From positions 1,222,295-1,286,294 of the forward strand of contig PJRA01000509.1 in the NCBI GenBank assembly GCA_016987375.1: a stretch of DNA of 64,000 nt, in the 5' to 3' direction. This DNA is from Brachionus koreanus. Its lineage: Eukaryota; Rotifera; Eurotatoria; Ploima; Brachionidae. The notes beneath the pieces were generated by a model. The model searched no databases. It had not been told where the DNA came from and saw only the letters and a program-made list of their open reading frames with translations. Below, piece after piece: positions 1 through 11,584 of this stretch. The stretch's first letter is position 1, and every line of letters starts with the position of its first letter. The translations under genes were made by a program, and so were the position numbers.

Positions 1-570
1 TGTGACAATTGGCGAGGAATAACACTGCTACCAATAGCAAACAAGGCATATTTCGGAATAATCCTGTGAATAATTAGGTACGGTTTTGATGTCATACTTA
101 GAGGAGAAGAAACAAGATTTAAACGAGGGAAAAGGATGCAAAGACCAAATATTTGCTCTTGGGAACATCATAGAAAAATGTCCAGAATGGAATAACCTCT
201 TGCGTCTTAACCTCATGAAAGCCTCAAAGAAAGCCTTTTATAGCATCGGAGAAGAATTTTATGAGTCATACTGATATCATTTGGCATACAACAGATAATA
301 GCTAACTAAATAAAAATCTTCTAAAAATAAGTTAAAATAAGAAAAATCTGAGAGCTTCAAAGTGTGTACAGAAATCAGACAAGTGTGCGTTCTCTCCTCG
401 ACATTATTCCTAATACATATTGACTATGTCTTGAAGAAGGCAATTGTCAGTACGAGAAGAATCAATAGGGATTAAGAGCAAAACTTGGAGACTTAGTCTT
501 TTGAATTATCTTGTGCTAATATCTAATGAAAAAGACTTATCTACAAGAAAACGCAAGATCTGGTGAACTG
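1..570 (+). mobile_element. Non-LTR retrotransposon reverse transcriptase relic
   Basis: Positions 86-274 translate to a stretch resembling the finger/palm start of LINE reverse transcriptases: a GKGCKDQIFALGNIIEKC block, then an EWNN and a KKAFYSI block where families usually have KAFDSI. Further along (about 380-500) other frames give a SPR..IDYVLKKA segment, like the family's GVRQG..IDYVL region, and a LGDLVF piece. Stops and frameshifts separate the pieces and the YADD core is not recognisable. It is a dead fragment, truncated by the window edge, and the clade cannot be named by eye. Confidence 0.6.
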
Positions 571-589
571 GATCTGGATTCTTTTCCAG

Positions 590-722
590 TACTTTTTAAA
601 GCAACGGTTCCGATCTGACACAGAGGTTACTGCAGCGAAATTATTACCCAATTGAAACAGATCACCTGTTTTAAAATCAAAGGGGTATAAACTCGCATCC
701 GCACTACAGAGATATTTTTAAG
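590..722. repeat. Dispersed repeat, copy 1 (second copy near 30098)
   Basis: This stretch shares blocks with about 30096-30230: GCAACGG.TCCGATCT, GCACAGAGGTTACT (ACACAGAGGTTACT here), and CTACAGAGATATTTT/CTGCAGAGATATTTT at the far end, in the same order. It is richer in G+C than its surroundings. No coding frame survives. It may belong to the adjacent LINE or be a separate short interspersed element. Confidence 0.5.
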
Positions 723-1032
723 ATTTTTTTTCCTTAGTAGGATTCGAGTAAAAATAAAATTGCATGTTTTTTATTATCAAATATATAATTAGAGACATTA
801 TATTGAGATATTTTATTAAAGTTCAAAAAATTTCAATTCTTTTTCATTTTCAGGATTACTGATAATGATAAGTTTTTTAATTCAAAAATAATTTTCAAAA
901 AAAATACAAAATCTTTTCAGAAAAAAATTAAAAATTTTGTAAATTACTGGAACCAAAACTGATGAAATTAGTGTTATATATTTAAAAATAAGGTGTTTTA
1001 AAAAACAGACAATAAAATATTCTTGAAAAAAA

Positions 1033-4000
1033 TTAGTAAATATTGAGCTCAACATTTGCAATTTCTTGAATAAGATTGATCTTTTCTTTTTCTATTGGAT
1101 TAATTGAAAAATTGTCTTTATCGCTTAAAATCTCGGCATCAGTTTGTTCACAATGTTTGTTGCATAGCCACAAGATCTTAGCATTTCTTAATTCACAATT
1201 TTCCAATCCTAGAGAATTATCATTCCATTCACCATTCAACCATGACAGAGAATAAAATCTATCATGTTCAAATTCGCTTATAAAAATATTTCTGAAGCTA
1301 TTGTAAGAATCACAAAGGTCAACTGACTCATCTATTGATTTTTCCATCTCACTTAATAGTTTATTTCCTTTTTCAGTAAGAAAAACACCTAATTCATTTG
1401 AAGAGGAACCATTTTTTAAAATTGTAATTAATCTAATCAAGAACGGACAATAAACACTAAGCAATTCCGGAAGAACAACAATGCAATCTGAAAAATGCCA
1501 CGACTCTTCATGTTCGCACATTGGTCTTATACAAGGAATTAATTTTGTATTGTTTCGATTTTCTTCACTGAATTCTAAATCAATATCTGCAATTCCAATG
1601 GCAGACGTAGCGTTTCCAAAACTTTTTAAAAATTTCAGTCGGGAAATTTTTTCCTCGTCTATAAAATCAATGCCAAACAATCTCGGATAAGAACGAGCAG
1701 TCGAAACTAGACTCGAGAATTGGATTAACTGACGTAAAAACTTTCTCTGTGTTAATTCGTATAACTCTTGAATAGCTGTATTGTTAGAATCAATAACAAT
1801 GTTGTTCTCATTTGATTCATCATTTAAATTATTCTTGGAGTATTTTGAGAGTTCTTTTCGGACATGCTTCAAAAGTACCGAATATGCCTCTTAAACAGAT
1901 AAAACCAAGATAATTAAAAAAACTTTATGTGATTAGCTATTATAGAGCATTAAGACGCTTATTAAAATGAGTAACATAAATATTTGTGTTAGTAAATATT
2001 AATGCTACACTAAAAGTCCACAGACATGGTTAGAAAAAAATTGATGTTTCAAGGTTTATGAGAGCAGAAATTTAGAATTATTTTTTCTTGAAGCATCTAA
2101 ACCAAGTTCGTAGGTTTTCATAGCGGCATTAAAGAACAAATACTTTCACTACCTTTACACTAGCAACACTAACTTTGAAAAATTTTCAAATCCTCGTATC
2201 TTTTGAATGGATTTTTCAAATAAATATATATTTTTTGAATTATGTAGATTTTTAAATTTTCTTTAAAAATGATATTACGTCTGCAATGGCTCGCTCATGC
2301 ATTAAGCGCTGCTTTAGGTGTAACCTCAATTTCACTCATACTACTACTACTGCTACTATAGTTCACAATAGTCAACGTTAACGAAAATGGTCAACTAGTG
2401 TACAAAAGAAAATGGTATAGGATTCAAAGCAATGAAATTTAGAAATCATCAAGTACAAAAGAAAACAACAAAAGCAGGGTTTAAATGGGCTATTTGGTTA
2501 ATGCGGATCAATTGTAGCTATCGCTAAAGATATCCCGGAGTTATCAAACCATCTCAAACCTACAAACCAAACGAACAAAGAGGCGGCCAAGGCAAGTATG
2601 CTAAAGAACATATTTTACAATAGAGATATATCATAACTTAGAAGAGTCTCTAAACTTATTACTTACGACCTCATTCAGAATACGCAGTCCCAGTTTGGCC
2701 ATTGTGGACGGTTAAGAGCAAGTTATGCCTTGAGAAGGTGCAGTGCTGTACCCAAAAAATGGTCTATGATTTCAAAGGTATAATGTAAGAAGAAAGATGC
2801 CATAATTTCAATATTCTACCGTTAGATCAACGAAGATCTAATACAAAAGTTCAAATGAATAGAAGAACTAATTTGGCTCTTCAATACACAATCATCAATG
2901 CCGAGAGGCAATCTAAGAAGTACGGTCAGGAGGTAAATTGTCAGATGTTGTAATCAAAACATAGAAAAATTAAGGTACTAACAATTAAGTTATTCGAAGA
3001 TTGAAAACTCGTAAATAAGTTTTTAAATTTTTTTAAGTTTCTTTATTTTATTTATCTCAATGAAAGCCTTAAAGGTTATGTAAAGTCCGAAAAAAAAATA
3101 ACGATAAAAAAGTTTATTTTATATGATTTCACTAATAATGTTTTAGTTTTTTTTTTCGATTTTTATAAATTAAATAAATTGAACAAATTTTTAATTTAAT
3201 CATCTTGGTAAACTAAAATTTAAAGAATAAGCATCTTTTTATTAAATATAAATTTCTTTAAACTCTATTTTCTTAAAAATTAATTCAGTTTTAACTTGTC
3301 CGAGGTTCTGACTTGAAATTTAATTCAAGTCATTTAAACTTTATCTTGGGACTTACAAGAAAGTCTGGAAAAAACTTAAAGTAAAAAGAGCACAAGATTT
3401 ATCTATCAAATTTAACCTTGATGTAAAGCTACTCAAGCAGAAAATCTATAAAATTACCTTGTGTTTCATATTGAAAATTAACCTCTGGATAATTGCTGCC
3501 CAAAAAAGCAATTTCATTCTTTCGCCACTCGTTTCCAAGACCAACGACAGCTTTGACTATTGGAATTTTGAGCGATATATGAGCGAATCGAAATTCTAGC
3601 TTGCAATTTTGTGATTCAACATATTCATCAGACACACATGCCACAATAACTTTAGCCAAATTCATTCCTTTTGTTATTTCGCCAAACATTTGAGTTGTCG
3701 AATCTAAATTGTCCACATCCAACCACGCATTTATTTCATTATCGGCAAAAAATTTCACCAAACTTCTAGGATCTAGCCAACCAAGGCTTTTTTTAGTTGC
3801 TTTTGATCCTTTTTTTATTGCATCATGAGAATTTGCCCAACAATAACTTATAAAGACATCTGGGTTTTTCTTTCCACTTTCTTTTTTATGATTAGTTTGT
3901 ACAATTTTTTCAACTGATTCAATTAAATCGACAATTTTCGTTTTATATCTCTTAGGGTTTTTCATTATCACTCGAAAATCGGCACACACTGAAGCAAAAT

Positions 4001-7000
4001 TGGGATTTTTTAGCCATTCTCTCTCCTTTAATAGGCCGAATTCAACTAATAAATAAGATTTTTTAAATATGTTTTTCACTATTTCAAAAATTTCAAGACA
4101 TTTTGGATCAAGAGCAAAATTATCCGAAATACCTAAAAGAACCATTTTAGCTTGTTTGATTAATTTAAAAACATTATTGAGTTTTTCATTTAAAGGATCT
4201 TCGGAAAACCAAACTTTAAAACCCTGAGACTTAAGATCGTTAATTGCATCTAATGGATTTACAGAATTCTCTTTATCCAACTTAGCGTCTTGATGGCAAT
4301 ACCAAAAAACAATATCATATTTGAATGTGCTTTTTTTAAACTTATTTAAATCTCTAATTGTGTATTCTAAATTCATTTCCATATAATGAGTATTATCGAT
4401 TGGCATAATGGACATCATTTCTTGAACAGATATTACGTGAAAATACCTTCTACATTGTAAAAATTGGGCTCTCATTTCATTTGCTCTTTTAAGTAGCCTT
4501 GAACTGAATAAATAAGGTTCTTTTGTTTGAATTTCAATGCAATCAGGACATGGAAAGCTGAAATCATATTTTAGACCATTGAATGAATCGTTTATCAATG
4601 TCTCAATAGTTTCATGAATAACAAATACTACGTTTTCAGGTTTAATTCCTTGTACCTTTAATTCAATTGAAAGAGTATCTTTAGACTGAGTAACTAAAGC
4701 TATATGAGAATTTTTTTTCAAAAAAGATCCTTTTTTCCATATAAAGGAACTGTCTCCATATTGAAAAAGTCTAACTTGTATCCGATTAAACAGACCAATT
4801 GGGAGATAATCAAATTTATAATTCACTCTGAATTGTTTTATCTTTATTGGGCTGTTTAGATTAATTTCAGGCCAATTCAATTCTGGCTCAGTGTCAGGCA
4901 ATAGGCATGGTACAATGCTCATATTTTTATCAGGAACTGGAAAAGTAAGATCAAATTCTTCGGTTAATTTAAGCATCCATGAGTGCAAATTTTCATCATA
5001 ATCTTTCCATATTTCCTTTATTTTATCGTGTGAAAGCTTTCCATTTGAAATGTAAGTTTGCTTTACTGAAACAACATTTGTAAAAGCATTTACTATCCAT
5101 TGAGGATTTATAATAACCTTGTTTTTTAAGCTTTTATTCTCAAAATATTGGACCGAGCCAAGATCATTTAAAAATTTTACTGCTTGTAAAATTTCTTCAG
5201 AATCATATATTCCGTTTTCTTCAGCAAATGGTCTCAAATTTTCAAAAGATAAGATTGATATTTTATTAGAATTTTGTTTAAGACTTTGTTCAAAATTAAG
5301 CCATGCTTCCTAATAGAGAAATATAATTTTTTTTATAATTTTCATTAACAATTTATTTACTGGAATCATTTCATTTATATAAGTTTGCTCTAATGTTGTT
5401 TTAATCAATGCTTCTTTGAGCTCTTCTACGCCTTGACCAGTGCTACAAGAGACAAAATAGAAGCCAACAATATCTTTGAACTTTGTTTTTAAATAGTCTT
5501 CATCGAGAACATATTTGAAAACCTAAAAAACACATCAATTGAATATTAACAAATAAATCAAGTTTAAACTTTGGACCATTAGTCTCAAAATTAGATTTTA
5601 TTCTAATTAAATTTAGACATTTTCTTCGAAATTACACAATATTTTATTCCTAGAATTTGATTAACAAATTAGAAGCTTATTGATAATTTTACACAGTTTT
5701 ATGACTTTTGCCATAAATTGTAAAGGTAATTTCTGGTATTTTTGGAAAATTTGGAGAATTGCTCATAAAAATTTAATGTATAAGATATTTCTGTATTTTA
5801 AATTTCAAATACAAAAATAGCTGCTTTATTTTAAAATTTACTACACTTAATCATTTGATTTGTCAAATATTTCAATGAAAAATGAAATCTAATAAAAAAC
5901 CTAAGCAAAAATTCCGATTCAGGTTTTATTTTAAAAATAAAAACTTTGAAAATTGAAATTTCATAATTTTTTTTATCGAATAAAATATATATTCACAAAA
6001 AGATCAAAAAAATTTAAAAATTTTTGAATTTCTGAATCAATTTTTAATTTTGTTGATTTATTTTAGAAATCTGTCAAAATTTCGAAATGATTAGAATCAC
6101 ATAGTTCTATCTCAAGATCTTGATTAAATTTTAAATTCCTATTTAAACTAAATTTATTTCTAGAAAAAGTTTTAAAAATTTACTTAAAAATTGATATAAT
6201 AATTAAAAAAAGTAAATACTTGATCAATATGAGTTCCAACAATAAAAATTGGTGCTCCTGATGCATGAGATGATATGCTATTAAGCCAAAATTCCAAGCC
6301 AGCATATTCGCTTCCTGATCTTACATTCCAAACAAGCAAGTAAACACCTCTTGAACTTAAAAAGAATTGATGCGTATTGTAATAAACACTTTGGCCTGCA
6401 AAGTCCCACATTGAATATGTTAGAGTAGACCCATTTTTAGTATCAATAATCCAATCATCAATTTTAATGCCATCAGTCAATTCAGATTTTGCTTCGTGTT
6501 CAAATCCTCTCAATGATCTTAATAAAGACGTTTTGCCTGCTTGACCTAAGCCAACTACCATCAGTTTTGTTCTTTTTAGTTCAATTGATCCTTTTAAGAG
6601 ACGTCTTAGATAAGTCTGTATTGAATGAATGCCTCTATTCACTATTTCTTTTGGAGGAGTCACCAAAGAAATACAATTAGTTAAATCAAGTTTATTCAAC
6701 GGCAAATTAGCAACTTTTGAGCTAATATCTTTTAATAGAATACAATTATTCAATATGAGACTAGTTAGATTTTTTAAATTTTCGATTTGGTCTGGAATAT
6801 GTTCAATAGATTGAAAACTCAAATCTAATATTTTTAAATTTATCATTTGAAATATTTGATCTGGTATATCGGGACCTAAACGTAAATATTTTTTGAATAA
6901 GAAAGCATTAATTTTTAACATTTCATCAAAATCCAAAAATCCATTCATATTTGAATCGAAATGATTAAAAAGTTTGTTAACTTGATTTTGGCTTATAATT

Positions 7001-7884
7001 TTAGAAGATTTTAATTCTTTTTTAAAGTTATCTCCACTGATCAATGAATTGCTCTTACCATATTTATCCATGTCTATTAGTGGAATACCAGACAATTTAA
7101 GTTCATGAATTGACTTGGGATTTAAACAAAAAATGAAATGATTGAAAGAAGATTTGGAAATTTTTAAACTTTTTAATGAATTTGGCAAATTAATAATAAC
7201 CTTTTCATTTTCTTCTATTTTTATGTTTTCCAGTTCTAGTATTTCAAGGTTTTTCATCTTTTCAAATGATAAACTTTCTAATTTAATTACATTACTAAAC
7301 GAAAGCATTTTTAAACCATCCAATTCTACTAAAGAATCGGGAAAATATTCTAAATCATTTTGAATAAGCTTTACTTTTGTTAATGAGGCAAAAAGCTTGA
7401 AAAAATCGGAAATTTCAATTGCTATTGGAACATTAATAATGGTTAGACTTTCTAAATTAGAGTATTTATTTGCAAAGTCTGAGTTCAAGCTCAAAAGACA
7501 ATCTGAATCGATGAAACCAAATCGAGTAAAAAATTTTGAGTATTGATTAAATTCTTCATCCGATAAAATATCAATTTTATTTAAAGATCGATGACTTTCA
7601 CTGGCCACATGACAATAGTAACATTCTGCTAAGTTTGAATTTTGAGAGCACTTTTGAAAATTGAAAATATTTGCCTTTTGAAAATCAATTGAAACGAGTT
7701 TTAAATATTTTTTGATATTGCATTCGAATTTTCTCTCTGCCATTTCTCTCTCGTTGATAAAAATACATGTATAGTCAATTAAATATTCTAGATAATTGCG
7801 AACACATTGGCTTATCTTATTTCCATCAAAATCTTCATCTTGATCATAGAATAATTTCGCATTATCAGGGATTATTGAGATAAG
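1033..7884 (-). CDS. LRR-EF-hand-Roc-COR-TIR-TIR protein (ROCO family), 4 exons seen, 5' end unresolved
   Basis: Exons 7884-6220, 5522-5361, 5309-3458 and 1889-1033 join in phase (about 1511 residues). The first Met in exon 1 is at 7743, but the frame is open back to an AG at 7885, so upstream exons are likely. Counting from that Met: leucine-rich repeats at about 95-365, interrupted at 263-274 by a perfect 12-residue EF-hand loop (DSNMNGFLDFDE). The Roc GTPase follows, with P-loop GLGQAGKT (398-405), WDFAGQ, GTHID and, on exon 2, SCSTGQG. The COR domain starts on exon 3. Two TIR domains follow, the second with VFISYCW and NCKLEFRFA, whose Glu sits where TIR NADases have their catalytic Glu. 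The last exon (857 nt) encodes an unrecognised Cys/His-containing C-terminus. Intron 3 (3457-1890) carries a LINE relic. A TAG follows if the exon-3 donor at 3457 (CAAG|GTAATT) is unused. Probably a cytosolic innate-immune-type signalling protein. Confidence 0.85.
2600..2955 (+). mobile_element. LINE 3' coding relic inside intron 3 of the TIR-ROCO gene
   Basis: Around 2660-2700 one frame reads LRPHSEYAVPVWPLWT, the conserved LVRPHLEYA..VW motif found after the palm in CR1/Jockey-type elements. Downstream frames give KVQ, MVYDFKG, LDQRRSNTKVQ and RRTNLAL, matching the usual order of the thumb and C-terminal region. Stops and frame changes are frequent. A short ACT-rich run at 2339-2356, just before it, looks like the tail of another LINE copy. 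Confidence 0.65.
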
Positions 7885-8963
7885 CTTTAAATATTTACAT
7901 TATAGTTTTAAAAAAATTAATTAAAAAAAAATAAAATTGACGAATGTCAAATTCCCGAAAATATACATTAACGTTTAATTATAAAATATAAGGTCATAAA
8001 ATCACCCTTTTTTCTTTTGTTTTTTCTTTATTTTCTGGTTTAAATAGAAAAATCTTCTCATAATAAATTTAATAATCTTTTAAATTTTTTTAAATGTAAA
8101 AAAATTTCTTTTAATGCGACATAAAAAGTTGCATTATTAAAAATATTCTAGAAAACAGAAATAGAGATGATGACATCTAACGAGATGATCGGATAGACGG
8201 GATCAAGGGTACTAGTCAAAAAATTACAACTCTTTGTTTATTTATTTCTTAAAAAATTTTTTTCTCAATGACTTATTTTCTTAGAGAACTGCTTTTTACT
8301 AACCAAGACCCAGTTGAAGAAAGGTATCAAGTGTTTTTTGGCCCAAAAAGCAGTAATTCGCGTGAACAAAAGAGGAATCGAACTTTAGAATATAATGCTG
8401 ATTATTTTGAAAATAAGCTAATTATTGCTTTTGTTCATTGATAAATTAAAAAAAATTAAAAAAAAAAGCAAAATTTTTTGACTAAAATTAAAAAATACGA
8501 TCATTTAGAATATTCAAATTTGAATAAAATGACTCTAAGAAATCTAACTGAATATAATTATTTTTTTCTGGACTATTTTTAAATAAAATTTATTCATAAA
8601 ATAAATTCACAAATAATTATTTTGTCAAATAATATCGTATTTATCTTAAAAACTTATTAATTTTTTGAATAACTTTTTCTTTAGATTTTATTTATTTTTT
8701 GACTGATATTAATTTTTAAGATAATTGTCTATTCTTTATTTAAAAATAAAAACTAAATTACATTTAATGTACAAATAAATTTATAAAATTATAAATTTAT
8801 CTATAAAATTATTTTAAATATTGTTAGAAAAGAAAAAAATTGAATATTTTTAAAAATGAATTTAAATAATTTAATAAAAAAAATTTAGAGGAAAAAAAAT
8901 ACATATAGCCCACATATTGGGCTATAAGCATATAATAACTAAATTTAATTATTGAAAAGTTAC
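7885..8963. other. Gap upstream of the TIR-ROCO exon, possibly an intron
   Basis: Very AT-rich. If the orphan exon at 8964-9383 belongs to the ROCO gene, this is an intron: the donor (AAG|GTAACT) and the acceptor at 7885 are both phase 0. Apart from one small plus-strand ORF at 8268-8441, nothing is recognisable on either strand. Confidence 0.4.
8268..8441 (+). CDS. Small ORF, 57 residues, function unknown
   Basis: ATG at 8268 and TGA at 8439-8441, in a local island less AT-rich than its flanks. The predicted peptide is hydrophilic and mixed in composition (contains NQDPVEERYQVFFGP and SREQKRNRTLEY) rather than the Lys/Asn/Ile/Phe run typical of random AT-rich frames. No domain is recognised and no neighbouring exon can be joined. 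It could be a real small gene, an exon, or a remnant of an old insertion. Confidence 0.22.
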   Translation: MTYFLRELLFTNQDPVEERYQVFFGPKSSNSREQKRNRTLEYNADYFENKLIIAFVH

Positions 8964-9526
8964 CTTTGAATTCAACAGCATAAATGCTGACACTGAAAAG
9001 AGCACCAAATCATTTAAATCTATCATTTTTTCATTAAGTTTAATTCCTTTAGAATTTAGCATGTGAGAATATGAAACTCTATCAGTTTGTGACATATTTA
9101 AGCAACAAAAGTGCAAGTTTAAATCTTGAAATAACTTTTCTCTGTTTATTGACACAAGATTTTTAAAACTTTTTGGTAAAACAATTATTCCTCGAATAGG
9201 AATTGCTGCAGATCCAACAGTAATAAATATATTCTTTTCTATCAAACTAATCCATTTTTTTTCAATGAATTTTTTATATATTTTTCTTTTTAAACTAGTA
9301 TTTGGTAAATTTAGGCATGAGGTTAGCACTTGTTGATTTTTTTTTCCTTTGAAATCCACCAATGTCATTCCACTTTTTTGTTCCTTAAATAAATTTTAAT
9401 TTATTTGAGAAAGAATTTTTTTCAAAAAATGCCACTGCTCATTTCGAACTAGATCATCAATTCTTGTCTTGTCAACAAAATGTAGTTCATTTTCTAAATC
9501 TAATCCAAAATCAAAAATTTGAATAC
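8964..9526 (-). CDS. Orphan exon(s), unknown domain; may be 5' exons of the TIR-ROCO gene
   Basis: Exon 9383-8964 (420 nt, acceptor TTTAAG, donor AAG|GTAACT, phase 0 at both ends) encodes about 140 residues with a hydrophobic FITVGSAAIPIRGIIVLP core and a helical end. Its donor phase fits the ROCO exon starting at 7884, and the joined peptide then meets an acidic QDEDFDGNKIS segment that resembles a poor EF-hand. An upstream piece, 9526-9450, reads IFDFGLDLENELHFVDK. It is in the same frame as the exon but separated from it by one TAA, unless a weak GTTCGA donor removes about 66 bp. The piece does not join in phase to the MBT exons above it. No family is recognised. Confidence 0.35.
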
Positions 9527-9673
9527 CTTGATTAGATCATTTGACTAATATTAACCACATCATTATTTTTTTCTGCTCTTATTTCAAAAATTTACAGATT
9601 TAGTGAATTAGATAAGATAGGAGTGGCAAATATTTTTTTGATTTTGAATATTATAAAAAAATAAAAATCTTAC

Positions 9674-10008
9674 AAAAGTAAAAATATCGAAAGGAACTGC
9701 AGAAGCATTTTGATCTTTTAGATAATTTTCCCATGAAAATTTTTTAGAAATCCCGTTTTTATATTCTATAAAAAAAATAGCTGTAAAAATGAAAAATTAA
9801 ATTAAAAAAAAAAGAATACCAATTGGAAGATCAAATTTTATATTTCTCAATTCATAATCAATTAACCATTTTCTTTCTCTTATCTTTTTTAGGTGATATT
9901 CTGTCCAGCCAACAGGTCTCAAATCAGAGCTTTGAAGTTCAGTCCAGTAATCATAGTTAGAAGCCCATCCATCAAAATGAATCAAAACCTGATTTTCTCT
10001 AGTATCAA
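9674..10008 (-). CDS. MBT-repeat exons (partial gene or pseudogene)
   Basis: Exon 10008-9820 contains HFDGWASNYDYW followed by DLRPVGW, the classic C-terminal half of a malignant brain tumour (MBT) repeat, which in other proteins binds mono- or dimethyl-lysine. Exon 9765-9674 joins in phase and carries FSWENYLKDQNASAVPFDIF, matching the FxWxxYL..A.AAP..LF linker that opens a next MBT repeat. The upstream half (GMKLEAVD..ICVATV) was not found between 10009 and 10368, and the downstream continuation fails on codon phase. These may be remnants of a chromatin-reader gene or 5' exons of a larger rearranged gene. Confidence 0.55.
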
Positions 10009-10368
10009 CTAACCAAAATTAAATTTAAATTTTAGAAATTGTTTTAAATTTGACTCTTGTTAATGGTGTCAACAGTTAGCTATATGCACAAGTAAATTGA
10101 TTACAAAATGACAACTAATGCCAATTTTAGTGATGTAATTCAAATTTTAAAAATCAAGATTAAGTTTATGAGGTCTTTTTATAAAATACTTATTTTATGC
10201 GTTAGTTATTCAATTTTTAAAAAAAACATTTTTGATTTTTATTTTTTAACTTGCATAACAAGTAAATTATTTAAATTAAATCAAAGAACAATTTTAGTAT
10301 CTAAATATAAACTATTTGAATTGAAATATTTTTTTTGATTTATTCAATTAGCAACAAAATTAAGATTT

Positions 10369-11370
10369 TCAACTTATGAACTTGAATAAAGGCAACATGA
10401 TTAACAAGACCGTTAAAAATAAAAATAAAATAATACCAATAGTAGAAGGAGATATTAAGTTTGGAAATTGTTGATCTTTTGCTTCTAATCGATGATTAAT
10501 TAATGAGCTTAGATCAGTTTTAGTATATTTTTTTGCATCTACTGAATTATTGTATTCAAAACATCTCGATAGTTCTGAACTTTTGATTGATAAAATTTCT
10601 GGTTGATTTATAAAAGAAAACATTGGTATTAAATATTGATGAGAATATTCCATTTCCAAAATAGTAATTCCATTTAAAGTAACTGTTGCTCTTTTGCATT
10701 CATCAAACTAAAAAAAATGTAAATCACGTTTAAATCAAATTAAAAATAAAATCAAAATTACTTTTTTCCGTATATTTAGAATTATTACGTCTCCAAGATT
10801 TAATTGATTGCTTCTCATGGTCGAATATTCTGACAAAAGAAAACTATCAACTTTGAAAATCTTAGACTCCTGGTCATATTTAATGTCTAAATTATTTAAT
10901 TCTATCCATATTGAATTTACTTCGCCTGTATTATAACTAAATAGAATTTATTTCTTTTAGATTAAAAAAAAAAGTGATCAGTCAAATAAATTACCATGTG
11001 AGAATCAAATAAATTTGTTCCGCACTAACAAAATCTTTTTCAATAAATTTAAATGAAAATGTTTCATCATTTTGATCAGTTATGACCACTTCGGGTTCAA
11101 AAGCAGATACCAAATTTTCATCATTCGAATCATTAGTTCCCCAAAATAAAGGAATTTTAGTTTCTGTGACATTTATTTCATTTAATTTAGGATATAAAGA
11201 ATAATATGCATTTTTTAGCTTGATCAGATAATTAATGTCTATTTCACAGTCATTACATTTCAGTTGATTTAAATCAGTAAGATTGAAACTATGCAAATAT
11301 TTTCCCAATTGAGTTTTATAATATAGTATGTCATTTCTGCCCAACAAATCATATAAACGGATTACGTCAT
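10369..11370 (-). CDS. 3' part of a single-pass membrane protein with SPRY/ConA-like domain
   Basis: Exons 11370-10995, 10936-10762 and 10707-10369 join in phase (about 296 residues and a stop). The first exon begins with an acceptor (AACAG) and an incomplete codon, so 5' exons are missing; the LINE relic at 11.6-12.7 kb lies exactly where they should be. A beta-rich segment ends with LGDVIILNIRKKFDE, ATVTLNGITI and YLIPMFSF, a pattern like the last strands of SPRY/Neuralized ConA-type folds. The C-terminus has a 22-residue hydrophobic helix (IGIILFLFLTVLLIMLPLF) just before the stop, typical of a tail anchor or a type I membrane protein. The family assignment is tentative; the exon structure is firmer. 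Confidence 0.5.
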
Positions 11371-11584
11371 CTGTTTAAAAATTTTTTTTAGATTATAATT
11401 GTAAAATAATAATTAAATAAAAGCTCAAAACTAAGTTACTGATATTTTATTCTAAAATATTTAATAGAATTAAATCCAAGTCTGACTTAGACTGGAAAAA
11501 TTCGTTTTTTGACTTGTAAAACTTAAACTTGTAAAGTCTAATTTAAGGCTATTCGTGAATTGAATTAAAAAAAGACAAAAATTG

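Noticed and set aside
3429..3457. In-frame TAG just after the second TIR as the only protein end
   Set aside because: A strong donor at 3457 joins in exact phase to the 1889-1033 exon and completes the TIR domain end, so the stop is probably intronic in the main form.
10108..10338. Plus-strand 76-codon ORF
   Set aside because: Composition (Lys, Ile, Phe, Leu, Asn) is that of random AT-rich DNA and no motif or splice context supports it.
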